Origin: GCA-2697345 sp049602715
Lineage (GTDB): Bacteria > Pseudomonadota > Alphaproteobacteria > Rhodobacterales > Rhodobacteraceae
Direction of reading: 5' to 3'
Length of the DNA: 64,000 bases
Assembly: GCA_049602715.1 (NCBI GenBank)
Contig: JBMYRX010000001.1
Span: forward strand, 1-64,000
Part shown: in pieces, positions 51,748 to 60,069 of the stretch
Numbering within the stretch: the first letter of the stretch is position 1
Layout: each line of letters begins with the position of its first letter
Notes under the pieces: model-generated
The model's database searches: none
Told to the model about the DNA's origin: nothing
What the model saw: the letters and a program-made list of their open reading frames with translations, nothing else
Made by a program: the position numbers and the translations under genes

Positions 51748-52614
51748 ATGTTTAGAGGATCATTACCTGCATTGGTAACCCCCATGAAGAAAGGGGAAAT
51801 AGATTTTAACGTGATTCAAGACTTAGTTGAGTGGCATATTTCACAAGGATCTAATGGTTTAGTGCCTGTTGGCACTACTGGAGAAAGCCCAACATTAAGT
51901 CATGATGAGCATAATAAAGTAGTAGAATGCGTCGTTAAAACAGCCGCTGGAAGAATACCAATAATTGCTGGTGCTGGTTCGAATAATACGGCAGAAACAG
52001 TTCAATTAGTAGATCACGCAAAACGAGCTGGAGCGGACGCAGCTCTCGTTGTTACGCCCTACTATAACAAACCAACTCAAAACGGATTGATACAGCATTT
52101 CTCTGCTGCCGAAAAATGCGGCTTACCAATAATTATTTACAATATTCCACCTAGATCGGTAGTAGACATGACACCAGAGACCATGGGAGGTTTAGCAAAA
52201 CTTCCCAATATTGTAGGCGTAAAAGATGCAACGGGCGACGTAGCAAGAGTGTCTCTGCAAAGGATTAGTTGCGGCACTGACTTTATTCAACTGTCCGGTG
52301 AAGATGCTTCCGCTATTGGATTCAATGCACAGGGTGGCGTCGGATGTATCACCGTAACCGGGAATGTTGCTCCCAAACTATGCTCTCAAATGCAAAAAGC
52401 CACTTTGGCTGGGGATTTCAAAAAAGCTTTGGAATATCAAGATCTCTTAATGCCACTCCATGACGCAATCTTCACGGAGCCTGGAGTCGCCGGTGCAAAA
52501 TATGGGCTATCTGTATTAGGGAAATGTACGGAAGAAGTTAGATCTCCTCTCACTGAACTTACCTCCAAAACAAAAAAATTAATTGAAAACGCAATTAAGC
52601 ATGCCGGCTTATAA
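51748..52614 (+). CDS. dapA: 4-hydroxy-tetrahydrodipicolinate synthase
   Basis: Condenses pyruvate with aspartate semialdehyde, leading to lysine and diaminopimelate for the cell wall. The 288-residue TIM-barrel protein carries GTTGESPTLSHDEH, the Tyr in ALVVTPYYNKPTQNG, the Schiff-base Lys in LPNIVGVKDATGD, and LSGEDASAIGFNAQGGVGCIT. Length is normal. AAGGAG lies nine bases before the ATG. smpB follows after 29 bases. Confidence 0.97.
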   Translation: MFRGSLPALVTPMKKGEIDFNVIQDLVEWHISQGSNGLVPVGTTGESPTLSHDEHNKVVECVVKTAAGRIPIIAGAGSNNTAETVQLVDHAKRAGADAALVVTPYYNKPTQNGLIQHFSAAEKCGLPIIIYNIPPRSVVDMTPETMGGLAKLPNIVGVKDATGDVARVSLQRISCGTDFIQLSGEDASAIGFNAQGGVGCITVTGNVAPKLCSQMQKATLAGDFKKALEYQDLLMPLHDAIFTEPGVAGAKYGLSVLGKCTEEVRSPLTELTSKTKKLIENAIKHAGL

Positions 52615-52643
52615 CAATAGATTAAAGCAGCGTAGATTGGATC

Positions 52644-53120
52644 ATGTCTAAAAAGACTGAAAATACAAACTATAAAGTAATCTCAGAGAACCGTCGTGCG
52701 CGTTATGATTATTCCATTGAAGATGATATAGAATGTGGCATTTCTCTAGAAGGTTCAGAAGTGAAGAGCCTTCGAACTGGGAAAACTCAGATTGGCGAAA
52801 GCTATGCATCAGTAGAGAATACCGAATTATGGCTAGTAAATTGTTATATCCCCCCATACAGTCAAGCTAACGCTTTTCATCATGAGGAACGACGAAGAAG
52901 AAAACTTCTGGTCTCGAAGAAGGAGCTTTCTAAATTATGGTCTGCAACACAACGCGACGGTATGACACTTGTACCACTAGTTTTATACTTCAATCATAAA
53001 GGTAGGGCAAAAATTAAACTTGGGTTAGCAAAAGGAAAAAAACTATCCGACAAGAGAGCGGTTGAAGCAAAAAGAGATTGGCAAAGACAAAAATCACGTC
53101 TTTTAAAGGAGCACACCTAG
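52644..53120 (+). CDS. smpB: SsrA-binding protein SmpB
   Basis: Partner of tmRNA in ribosome rescue. The 158-residue protein shows NRRARYDYSIEDDIECGISLEGSEVKSLRTGK, then SYASVENTELWLVNCYIPPYSQAN. The basic C-terminal tail SDKRAVEAKRDWQRQKSRLLK enters the empty mRNA channel. Complete and of normal length. The alternative rescue factor ArfB is encoded 3 kb downstream. Confidence 0.97.
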   Translation: MSKKTENTNYKVISENRRARYDYSIEDDIECGISLEGSEVKSLRTGKTQIGESYASVENTELWLVNCYIPPYSQANAFHHEERRRRKLLVSKKELSKLWSATQRDGMTLVPLVLYFNHKGRAKIKLGLAKGKKLSDKRAVEAKRDWQRQKSRLLKEHT

Positions 53121-53151
53121 ATCGTGAAAACTAAAGTCATATGAGGTAGAA

Positions 53152-54000
53152 ATGGATGATAATTCTAATACATTAATATCAACAGACTGGTTAGCATTTA
53201 ACCTAAAAAATCCAAATGTCCGCATAATTGATGCATCTTGGTACTTGCCTGACATGAAGAGAAACCCAAGGGAGGAATACGATAAGGCGCATATCCCAGG
53301 AGCAAGATTTTTTGATATTGATGAAATTTGTGATTTGCAATCTAAACTTCCACATATGGTACCATCACCCGAAAAATTTGTATCTCGGATAAGAGCTATG
53401 GGAATTGGGGATAAACACAAAATTGTTATCTATGATGGTGCTGGTTTATTTTCTGCAGCTAGAGTGTGGTGGCTTTTTAAATTAATGGGTAAGGCGGAAG
53501 TATCCGTGTTAGATGGTGGATTCCCAAAGTGGTTGAACGACGGGTATCCCTCAGACAACCAACCAGTTTTTATGAGGGATCAACATATGACCACAGACTT
53601 TCATGAGGCACTGGTTAAAAATGTTACTCAGGTGTCTGCTGCCTCAAAACTAGGTGATCATGAAATTTTAGATGCGCGAGGCCCTGGCCGTTTCGCAGGG
53701 AAAGACCCGGAACCTAGGAAAGGTCTTAGAGCAGGTCATATACCAGGGTCAAAAAATATTCATTATAAAGATCTTTTAAATGATGATGGTACTATGAAGG
53801 ACAAACATAGTCTCTTTAACACATTTAAAAATGCAAAAGTTGACTTTAAAAAACCAATTATAACTACCTGCGGATCAGGGGTAACAGCAGCTATAATATC
53901 TCTAGCCCTAGAGATTATTGGACAAAAAAATCATTCTCTTTATGATGGTTCGTGGACAGAGTGGGGCCAATTTGACCAATTACCAATCGAAGTCGGTTAA
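53152..54000 (+). CDS. sseA: 3-mercaptopyruvate sulfurtransferase
   Basis: Tandem-rhodanese protein of 282 residues. The N-terminal domain (STDWLAFNLKNPNVRIIDASWYLP) is inactive-looking. The C-terminal domain has the active-site loop TTCGSGVTAAI; the CGSGVT form marks mercaptopyruvate rather than thiosulfate as donor. GRFAGKDPEPRKGLRAGHIPGSKN is also typical. An aminotransferase gene starts five bases after its stop, which suggests cysteine to mercaptopyruvate to persulfide as a two-step route. Confidence 0.92.
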   Translation: MDDNSNTLISTDWLAFNLKNPNVRIIDASWYLPDMKRNPREEYDKAHIPGARFFDIDEICDLQSKLPHMVPSPEKFVSRIRAMGIGDKHKIVIYDGAGLFSAARVWWLFKLMGKAEVSVLDGGFPKWLNDGYPSDNQPVFMRDQHMTTDFHEALVKNVTQVSAASKLGDHEILDARGPGRFAGKDPEPRKGLRAGHIPGSKNIHYKDLLNDDGTMKDKHSLFNTFKNAKVDFKKPIITTCGSGVTAAIISLALEIIGQKNHSLYDGSWTEWGQFDQLPIEVG

Positions 54001-54004
54001 TCTT

Positions 54005-55189
54005 ATGTTTGAGAATCTAGTCTTGCCACCACCTGACGAAATACTAGAGCTAATGCATAAATTTAGAAATGATACAAGAAAGTATAAGATTGATTTAGGT
54101 GTCGGTGTTTACAAAAACCATTTGGGTAACACACCAATCATGACTGCTGTCAAGACAGCAGAGAAAAGGTTATGGGAGGAGGAAAATACCAAGAGTTATG
54201 TAGGTCTTACTGGTGATCCTTTTTTTCATAAAATGATGATAAAACTTATTCTGGGACCTTCCTTTGAAGAAGAGCGTGCTGCGGCGGCAGCGACACCTGG
54301 AGGAACTGGTGCTTTGAGGCAAGGTCTCGAATTAATAAAAATAGCAAATCCCAATGCAACCATATGGCTTAGCAATCCAACTTGGCCAAATCATCCGTCA
54401 ATAATAGATTATTTACAGCTAAAATCGTCTGAGTATAGTTACTTCAACTTCAAAAATAAAACTGTCTCGTTTAACGCTATGCTAAAAGATCTTTCAGAGG
54501 CCAATAATGGCGATATTGTATTGTTACACGGTTGTTGTCATAATCCCACTGGAGCAAATTTAAATCAAAACCAGTGGGAAATTTTAGGAGATTTTTTAAA
54601 TAAAAAAAATTTAATACCACTTATTGATTTAGCTTACCAAGGTTTTGGTAACGGGATACAAAAGGATAGTTTAGGGATAAGATCTTTAGTTAACTTGGTA
54701 CCAGAAACGATTATTGCCTCAAGCTGCTCTAAAAATTTTGGTATATACCGAGAGCGGACAGGGATTATAATTACAACGTCAAACGACCAGAAGCAAAAAG
54801 CCGTTAATCAGGGTATATTAGCTTATTTAAATCGTAACAGCTTCTCATTCCCACCTGATCACGGTTCAAAACTTGTTTCAATGATCTTAAGTGATACGCA
54901 TTTAAGAAAAAACTGGGAAGCAGAATTAAATGACATAAGAACAAGTATGCAAGAAAACCGAGAATTCTTGGTCAGAGAACTAAGTAGTCGGGTAGGATCA
55001 GATCGGTTTGGATTTCTATCCGAACATAGAGGTATGTTTTCTTTATTAGGCGCCTCTCATGAACAAGTACAAGAACTACAAGTTCAGCATGGGATATATA
55101 TGGTTTCTGATAGCCGGATGAACATAGCTGCTCTGAGCAAAAAAACTATACCTCTTTTAGCAGACGCAATTGTCGCAGTTGGTGTATGA
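54005..55189 (+). CDS. Aspartate/aromatic aminotransferase (class I)
   Basis: Fold-type I PLP enzyme of 394 residues. It has the AspC/TyrB landmarks YKIDLGVGVYKNHLGNTPIM, LLHGCCHNPTGANL, the cofactor Asp and Tyr in LIDLAYQGFGNG, the PLP Lys in IIASSCSKNFGIYRERTG, and the C-terminal Arg in YMVSDSRMNIAAL. The start at ATG 54005 follows sseA directly; a longer frame reaching back into sseA does not look like the family. It probably transaminates aromatic amino acids or aspartate, and perhaps cysteine given its neighbour. Confidence 0.91.
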   Translation: MFENLVLPPPDEILELMHKFRNDTRKYKIDLGVGVYKNHLGNTPIMTAVKTAEKRLWEEENTKSYVGLTGDPFFHKMMIKLILGPSFEEERAAAAATPGGTGALRQGLELIKIANPNATIWLSNPTWPNHPSIIDYLQLKSSEYSYFNFKNKTVSFNAMLKDLSEANNGDIVLLHGCCHNPTGANLNQNQWEILGDFLNKKNLIPLIDLAYQGFGNGIQKDSLGIRSLVNLVPETIIASSCSKNFGIYRERTGIIITTSNDQKQKAVNQGILAYLNRNSFSFPPDHGSKLVSMILSDTHLRKNWEAELNDIRTSMQENREFLVRELSSRVGSDRFGFLSEHRGMFSLLGASHEQVQELQVQHGIYMVSDSRMNIAALSKKTIPLLADAIVAVGV

Positions 55190-55280
55190 TGTTTCATGTT
55201 GTAGATTTTAGCTAAAACTTTTAAGTCCAACTCAATAAAAAAAACCAAGTCTCCGCAACCTTGTAAAAACGGAATATTTT

Positions 55281-55916
55281 ATGAGAAAAATTATGCCAGG
55301 TATTTTAGCTATGACCTTAATCGTCGTAGCTTCTAATATTTTAGTCCAACATATCTTATTCAATGGCTGGCTAACGTGGGGCGCTTTTACCTATCCCTTA
55401 GCTTTTTTAACGACAGACATAATGAACCGGGTATATGGTCCAGTAGTAGCAAGAAAAATCATTTTAGTTGGATTCTTTACAGGAATAATATGTTCCCTAG
55501 TTGGTACGCAAATAGAAAATGATTACGGACCACTTGTAACTTTAAGAATTGCGATTGCATCCGGTCTTGGGTTTATCTCAGCTCAATTTATAGATTTAGC
55601 CATTTTCGAGAAATTTAGAAAAACTAACTGGTGGAAGGCCCCCTTAATATCATCCGTAGTCGGGTCATTTGTGGATACTACTATATTCTTTAGTGTCGCA
55701 TTTTCAAAAAAACTGTCCTGGATTGAACCTTCAAATGATGTATCTTGGGCAAGTGATTTAAGGGCTATCTTTGATTTTGGCCCCCAATTACCATATTGGG
55801 TAGGGTTGGGTTTAGCCGACTACGGATTAAAGTTAACCATTGCAATTATAGCTCTTATTCCCTTCAGCATAATTGTAAAAAAATTAGCACAAAATTCAAA
55901 AAACACTTTGAGTTAA
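55281..55916 (+). CDS. yhhQ: Queuosine precursor transporter, YhhQ type
   Basis: VUT-family membrane protein of 211 residues with six or so helices. The family segments are TWGAFTYPLAFLTTDIMNRVYGPVVARKIILVGFFTGI, FISAQFIDLAIFEKFRKTNWWKAPLISSVVGSFVDTTIFFSVAF, and a closing YGLKLTIAIIALIPF. Each contiguous run is conserved across the family. It imports preQ0/preQ1 for tRNA queuosine. I looked for a preQ1 riboswitch in the 91 bases upstream and do not see one. Confidence 0.9.
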   Translation: MRKIMPGILAMTLIVVASNILVQHILFNGWLTWGAFTYPLAFLTTDIMNRVYGPVVARKIILVGFFTGIICSLVGTQIENDYGPLVTLRIAIASGLGFISAQFIDLAIFEKFRKTNWWKAPLISSVVGSFVDTTIFFSVAFSKKLSWIEPSNDVSWASDLRAIFDFGPQLPYWVGLGLADYGLKLTIAIIALIPFSIIVKKLAQNSKNTLS

Positions 55917-55919
55917 GTA

Positions 55920-55925
55920 TATAAT
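55920..55925 (+). promoter_or_regulatory. Possible -10 element for the micro-ORF RNA
   Basis: A perfect TATAAT begins four bases after the yhhQ stop codon and 44 bases before the micro-ORF start. No strong -35 match lies 16-18 bases upstream. It is a plausible start for a short RNA ending at the terminator at 56091-56127. Confidence 0.35.
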
Positions 55926-55968
55926 GTGTCAAGTTAAATTAACCGTAAACAAATGAAAGGAGGTGCCT

Positions 55969-56025
55969 ATGTCTAGAGTTAAATGGAACCAGAAGGTTGT
56001 AAAAATCTCGGAGGCAGAATTATAA
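55969..56025 (+). CDS. 18-codon micro-ORF with a near-perfect Shine-Dalgarno
   Basis: The frame MSRVKWNQKVVKISEAEL starts at ATG 55969, five bases after AAAGGAGG, which with the following T and G matches ten consecutive bases of the anti-Shine-Dalgarno complement. It is the strongest ribosome site I noticed in the window. The frame closes with TAA and is followed 65 bases later by a strong terminator. It may be a small protein, or a leader peptide controlling arfB, whose ATG lies 16 bases after the terminator. I recognise no family. Confidence 0.5.
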   Translation: MSRVKWNQKVVKISEAEL

Positions 56026-56090
56026 GGGCAGCCCCTTAAATTCAGTTGAGGTTTTTGGTTTTTCCAAAGCGCCTTCATCCATAAAATTCG

Positions 56091-56127
56091 GAAGGGTTGC
56101 CTACTAAGAAGGCAACCCTTTCTTTTT
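56091..56127 (+). terminator. Intrinsic terminator between the micro-ORF and arfB
   Basis: AAGGGTTGCC at 56092-56101 pairs exactly with GGCAACCCTT at 56111-56120. A further T-A pair extends the stem, leaving a seven-base loop, and TCTTTTT follows. This is the clearest rho-independent terminator in the window. It ends 16 bases before the arfB start codon, so arfB needs read-through or a start site inside this short interval. Confidence 0.85.
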
Positions 56128-56143
56128 AATATAGATAACGCTT

Positions 56144-56566
56144 ATGATTAAAGTTTCTAATACTATTACAATAGAGCCATGGGAAATCATCGAAACTTTC
56201 AGTATATCTCGCGGCCCTGGTGGACAAAATGTTAATAAAGTTTCTACGGCAGTAGAGCTAAGATTTTTTGCATCTAGTTCACCTAACTTAACTCACGCCA
56301 TAAAATCTAAACTTAAAGAAATCTCCGGAAGCAACTGGACTTCTGATGGAATTTTAATAATAAATGTTCAACAAACTAGGTCCCAATATCGAAATAGGAT
56401 AATAGCTAAAAAGAAACTTAAGGATCTTATTTTAGAGGCAAGCCAGATTTTAAAAAAACGTGTGCCTACGAAACCATCGTATGGGGTAAAGGAAAAGAGG
56501 ATGATCCAAAAGAAAAGTCGCGGTTTAATTAAAACGCTTCGCAAAAGAGTTAATTATGATGAATGA
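56144..56566 (+). CDS. arfB: Alternative ribosome-rescue factor ArfB
   Basis: Peptidyl-tRNA hydrolase acting on ribosomes stalled at mRNA 3' ends. The 140-residue protein has the GGQ catalytic loop in ISRGPGGQNVNKVSTAVELRF. The basic C-terminal tail (KEKRMIQKKSRGLIKTLRKR) occupies the mRNA channel. It lacks the codon-recognition domains of RF1/RF2, as expected. It backs up tmRNA/SmpB. No clear ribosome site precedes the ATG, and a terminator lies just upstream. The aminotransferase gene overlaps its end by 11 bases. Confidence 0.94.
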   Translation: MIKVSNTITIEPWEIIETFSISRGPGGQNVNKVSTAVELRFFASSSPNLTHAIKSKLKEISGSNWTSDGILIINVQQTRSQYRNRIIAKKKLKDLILEASQILKKRVPTKPSYGVKEKRMIQKKSRGLIKTLRKRVNYDE

Positions 56567-57821
56567 AATTTTATCAAGGAGAAACAAACTTTTAGGAGAA
56601 AATTTTCCGACATTTTACGAAAACCCAGTTCACTTAATTAAAGGTGAAGGGGTTTGGCTTTATGGAGCTGATGGAAAAAAATATCTTGATTGCTATAATA
56701 ATGTTCCACACGTGGGTCACTGTCATCCTAAAGTAGTTGACGCAATAGCAAACCAAGCAGGAACCTTGAATACTCATACCAGATATCTTCATGAAGGAAT
56801 ATTAGATTACGGTGAAACTCTTTGTTCAAAATTTTCAAAAGAACTAAGTCAATTAATAATGGTTTGTACCGGATCAGAAGCAAACGACATCGCTCTTAGA
56901 ATGGCACAAGCTATGACTGGAAAGTCAGGCTTTATAGCAACCGACAATACGTATCATGGTAACACTAGTTTAGTTTCACAGATTTCAGCGAGGCGACCGC
57001 CGATAGGAGGCTATAAAGATAACATAAAACTTGTCCCAGCCCCAGAAAGTATAAATCCTCTTGGCGGCACTTATGAAAGCCAAGTAGATCTTTTTACAAA
57101 AAATATTGAAGTCGCAATTAGTGAGTTAGAAAAAGATGGTTTTGGTTTTGCTGGCTTTATGTTCTGTCCAATTTTTGCAAATGAAGGGTTTCCAACAGTA
57201 AAACCAGGGTTTTTAGATAATACTGTGGATGTTATAAAGGATAAAGGTGGCCTTTTACTTTGTGATGAAGTTCAACCAGGTTTTGGTAGAATTGGGACAC
57301 ATTGGTGGGGTCACGAGTGGTTAGGTTTTGAGCCTGATGTTGTAACACTCGGGAAACCAATGGCAAATGGGCATCCAGTTGGAGCCGTGGTTACCCGTAA
57401 AGATATTATGGATAGTTTTAGATCCAAGTTTGGTTACTTTAATACTTTTGGCGGAAATCCGGTGAGCTGTGCAGCAGGCATGGCAACTTTACGAGTTATC
57501 GAAGAAGAAAACTTAGTGGAGAACGCTAGAATCATTGGTGAATATTCCCTTGAAAGATTAAGGGGTATCTCCAATCCTTTGATTCAAGACGTAAGGGGTA
57601 ATGGACTATTCTTTGGAGTAGAGTTTGTCGATTTAACTGGCCAACCAGCAACAGAATTTACGAGTAGAGTTGTGGAGGAGATGCAACATCATGGTGTTTT
57701 ACTTAATAGTATAGGCCGACATCGTAATACGCTTAAAATGCGGCCACCAATGCCATTCTCAAAAGAGAACTCTGATTTAGCGATAGATACTCTCGAAGTC
57801 GTTTTAGAAAAGCTGACTTAA
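56556..57821 (+). CDS. Class III PLP enzyme, ethanolamine-phosphate / phosphohydroxylysine lyase type
   Basis: The 421-residue protein has a class III aminotransferase fold: YLDCYNNVPHVGHCHPKVVDAI, then CTGSEANDIALRMAQAMTGKSGFI. LLLCDEVQPGFGRIGTHWWGHEW follows, with the PLP Lys in VVTLGKPMANGHPVGAVV. The NNVPHVGHCHP opening is that of the AGXT2L group, which are phospho-lyases rather than transaminases. Together with the next gene, an APH-like kinase, it resembles the two-step hydroxylysine degradation route. The exact substrate is inferred. Confidence 0.85.
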   Translation: MMNEILSRRNKLLGENFPTFYENPVHLIKGEGVWLYGADGKKYLDCYNNVPHVGHCHPKVVDAIANQAGTLNTHTRYLHEGILDYGETLCSKFSKELSQLIMVCTGSEANDIALRMAQAMTGKSGFIATDNTYHGNTSLVSQISARRPPIGGYKDNIKLVPAPESINPLGGTYESQVDLFTKNIEVAISELEKDGFGFAGFMFCPIFANEGFPTVKPGFLDNTVDVIKDKGGLLLCDEVQPGFGRIGTHWWGHEWLGFEPDVVTLGKPMANGHPVGAVVTRKDIMDSFRSKFGYFNTFGGNPVSCAAGMATLRVIEEENLVENARIIGEYSLERLRGISNPLIQDVRGNGLFFGVEFVDLTGQPATEFTSRVVEEMQHHGVLLNSIGRHRNTLKMRPPMPFSKENSDLAIDTLEVVLEKLT

Positions 57822-58771
57822 TGGATAATCCAAAGTTAATTAGCTCAGTAATTGATGTTTCTGCTGCCTGGGGGGGAGTAAAAGAAAGACCTAAGTTAGT
57901 AAAGAATAGAGAAAATATCGTTTTTGACATAACCTTAAACTCTGGACAGAGGGCTGCTTTCAGATTCCACCGGCCAGGCTATCAATCTTCCCAAGGTATA
58001 AAATCAGAACTTATGTGGATGGAGAATCTAACAGAAAAAAAATTTCCATGCCCCACGCCAATTAGAGCACTGAACCAAGATTTAATTATTGAAACAAAAG
58101 GTCAAAGGACTGCCTCTATAATTAAATGGGTTGACGCCGCCGAGTTAAAGGAAAGAATTTTCAATTCTAGTGAGAAAGAATTCATTTCTATATTTAAAAA
58201 TCTAGGGAGAATAACTGCTGAACTCCACAATCTTACAGACGAGATCAATACTAATTCTTTTGTTCGGCCCAAATGGGATGAAGAAGAATTTTTTAGTGAT
58301 AAACCCGCTTGGGGGAAATATTGGGAGAATCCATCCTTAAGTAAGAAAGAGTCAGAACAAATTTATAGAGTGAAAAATGACTTAAAACAGGCGCTACGAA
58401 AGATTCATAATGGAGATAAGGGTTTGATTCATGCTGATCTTCTTGAAGAAAATATTCTAATACGCGGTCAAAATTTATGGATAATTGATTTTGATGATTG
58501 CGGGTTTGGTTTTCGCGAATACGACTTAGCTACTTTATTAATACAACATTTTAACAAGAGATATTTCAATACAGCAAAACTAGCACTCATAGAATCTTAC
58601 AATAAATACAGGAAAAAATTTCAAACTAATACAGACGCTATTAACTTTTTTATTATGGTACGAAGTTTGGTATCATGCGGGTGGGGAATCTCAAGAGCTC
58701 CTTTAGGATCTTCTGTCCATCGCGAACAAGCAGAACGCGCCTTGTCGTGTTTGAAACTATTTAATAGGTGA
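57821..58771 (+). CDS. APH-family kinase, hydroxylysine-kinase-like
   Basis: Small-molecule kinase of 316 residues with the aminoglycoside/choline kinase fold. The catalytic loop is KGLIHADLLEENILI, and the metal-binding DFDDCGFGFREYDLATLLIQHFN follows, with RSLVSCGWGI near the end. Its ATG shares one base with the stop of the preceding PLP lyase gene (TTAATGG). Kinase plus phospho-lyase suggests phosphorylation of an amino alcohol or hydroxylated amino acid, then elimination of phosphate and ammonia. Confidence 0.85.
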   Translation: MDNPKLISSVIDVSAAWGGVKERPKLVKNRENIVFDITLNSGQRAAFRFHRPGYQSSQGIKSELMWMENLTEKKFPCPTPIRALNQDLIIETKGQRTASIIKWVDAAELKERIFNSSEKEFISIFKNLGRITAELHNLTDEINTNSFVRPKWDEEEFFSDKPAWGKYWENPSLSKKESEQIYRVKNDLKQALRKIHNGDKGLIHADLLEENILIRGQNLWIIDFDDCGFGFREYDLATLLIQHFNKRYFNTAKLALIESYNKYRKKFQTNTDAINFFIMVRSLVSCGWGISRAPLGSSVHREQAERALSCLKLFNR

Positions 58772-58776
58772 GGCTC

Positions 58777-60069
58777 TTAAACTATTAACTCACGCTCCTT
58801 TTGAAAACCCGTATCAAAAACACGTTGGTATCGCTTAACCTCGTTCTCAGGTCCCATAACCTTTAACGGGTTATCACTTAACTTAACTGTTGGCTTTCCA
58901 TCTGCAGTAGTTGCCTTACACACTAGAGAAAAAGGGGCGAGGTTATTCTCACGTGTTAGACCACGAAAATCATTTGTTAACAATGTTCCCCATCCAAATG
59001 ACACTTTTGTTTTGCTAGAAAATCTACAATGTAAATCTGATATCTGTTCAACGTCTAGGCCATCTGAAAAAATAATTAGTTTATTTAAAGGATCCTCACC
59101 ACATTTTGTCCACCATTTTATTGCGGTCTCTGCAGTAGCGACGGGATCGCCAGAGTCAATCCTAATCCCGGTCCAACCGGACAACCAAGCAGGAGCGTTA
59201 TCTAAAAAGTTCTTAGTACCATAGGTATCAGGAAGAATTATGCGAAGATTTCCGTCATGCTCCTCTTGCCAGTCTTCTAACATATCATACGGAGCTTTTT
59301 GTAATTCTTTGTCGCTTTTAGCTAATGCTGAATAAATCATTGGCATTTCATGGGCATTGGTACCAATAGCTTCAACTTCCTGTTTCATTGCTATAAGACA
59401 ATTAGACGTGCCAACAAAACTTTTCCCTAAACCAGAATACATTGCCTGAACGCACCAATCTTGCCATAAAAAACTATGTCTTCGTCGAGTACCAAAATCA
59501 GCTATTTTAAGACTATCTAATTTTTGTAAAACATTAATTTTTTCCCAAAGTTTTGCCATTGCTCTTGCATAAAGAACTTGCAATTGAAATCTGTCCAATG
59601 TCTTTAGAACAGCACGAGATCTTAGTTCCATTATAACGCTTAACACTGGAACTTCCCAAAGCATTACCTCATGCCACTTTCCCTCAAATGTTAATTTATA
59701 TTCGCCATCTATTTTTTCTAAATGATAAGGAGGCATCGAAAAGCCTTCAAACCATTTCATAAATTCTGGGCTAAACATTTGCCGCTTTCCATAAAATGTA
59801 TTTCCGCGAAGAAATGTGCTCTCCCCTCGAGAAAGCTTAATCGATCTGATATGATCAAGCTGCTCTCTTAACTCACCCTCATCAACGAGCTCTGCTAACT
59901 TTATTGTTCTTGACCTATTCATTAATTGAAATTGAACTTGAGTATTGGGCTTATTTCGAAAAACAGACTGACACATTAAGAGCTTATAAAAATCAGTATC
60001 TATTAGGGAGCGAACAATTGGGTCAATCTTCCATTTGTGATTATAAACTCTAGTTGCTATATCAACCAT
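58777..60069 (-). CDS. pncB: Nicotinate phosphoribosyltransferase
   Basis: Makes nicotinate mononucleotide from nicotinate and PRPP in NAD salvage. The 430-residue protein has SLIDTDFYKLLMCQSVFRNKPN at its start, then ADFGTRRRHSFLWQDWCVQAM with the phosphorylated His region, GTNAHEMPMIYSALA, and GIRIDSGDPVATAETAIKWW. Length is normal. It overlaps the pncA stop by eight bases on the same strand, so the two salvage genes are coupled. Confidence 0.96.
   Translation of the reverse strand: MVDIATRVYNHKWKIDPIVRSLIDTDFYKLLMCQSVFRNKPNTQVQFQLMNRSRTIKLAELVDEGELREQLDHIRSIKLSRGESTFLRGNTFYGKRQMFSPEFMKWFEGFSMPPYHLEKIDGEYKLTFEGKWHEVMLWEVPVLSVIMELRSRAVLKTLDRFQLQVLYARAMAKLWEKINVLQKLDSLKIADFGTRRRHSFLWQDWCVQAMYSGLGKSFVGTSNCLIAMKQEVEAIGTNAHEMPMIYSALAKSDKELQKAPYDMLEDWQEEHDGNLRIILPDTYGTKNFLDNAPAWLSGWTGIRIDSGDPVATAETAIKWWTKCGEDPLNKLIIFSDGLDVEQISDLHCRFSSKTKVSFGWGTLLTNDFRGLTRENNLAPFSLVCKATTADGKPTVKLSDNPLKVMGPENEVKRYQRVFDTGFQKERELIV

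Noticed and set aside
55190..55280. preQ1 riboswitch upstream of the yhhQ-type gene
   Set aside because: No short GC stem followed by an A-rich tail with the ribosome site in preQ1-I form is visible in these 91 bases.
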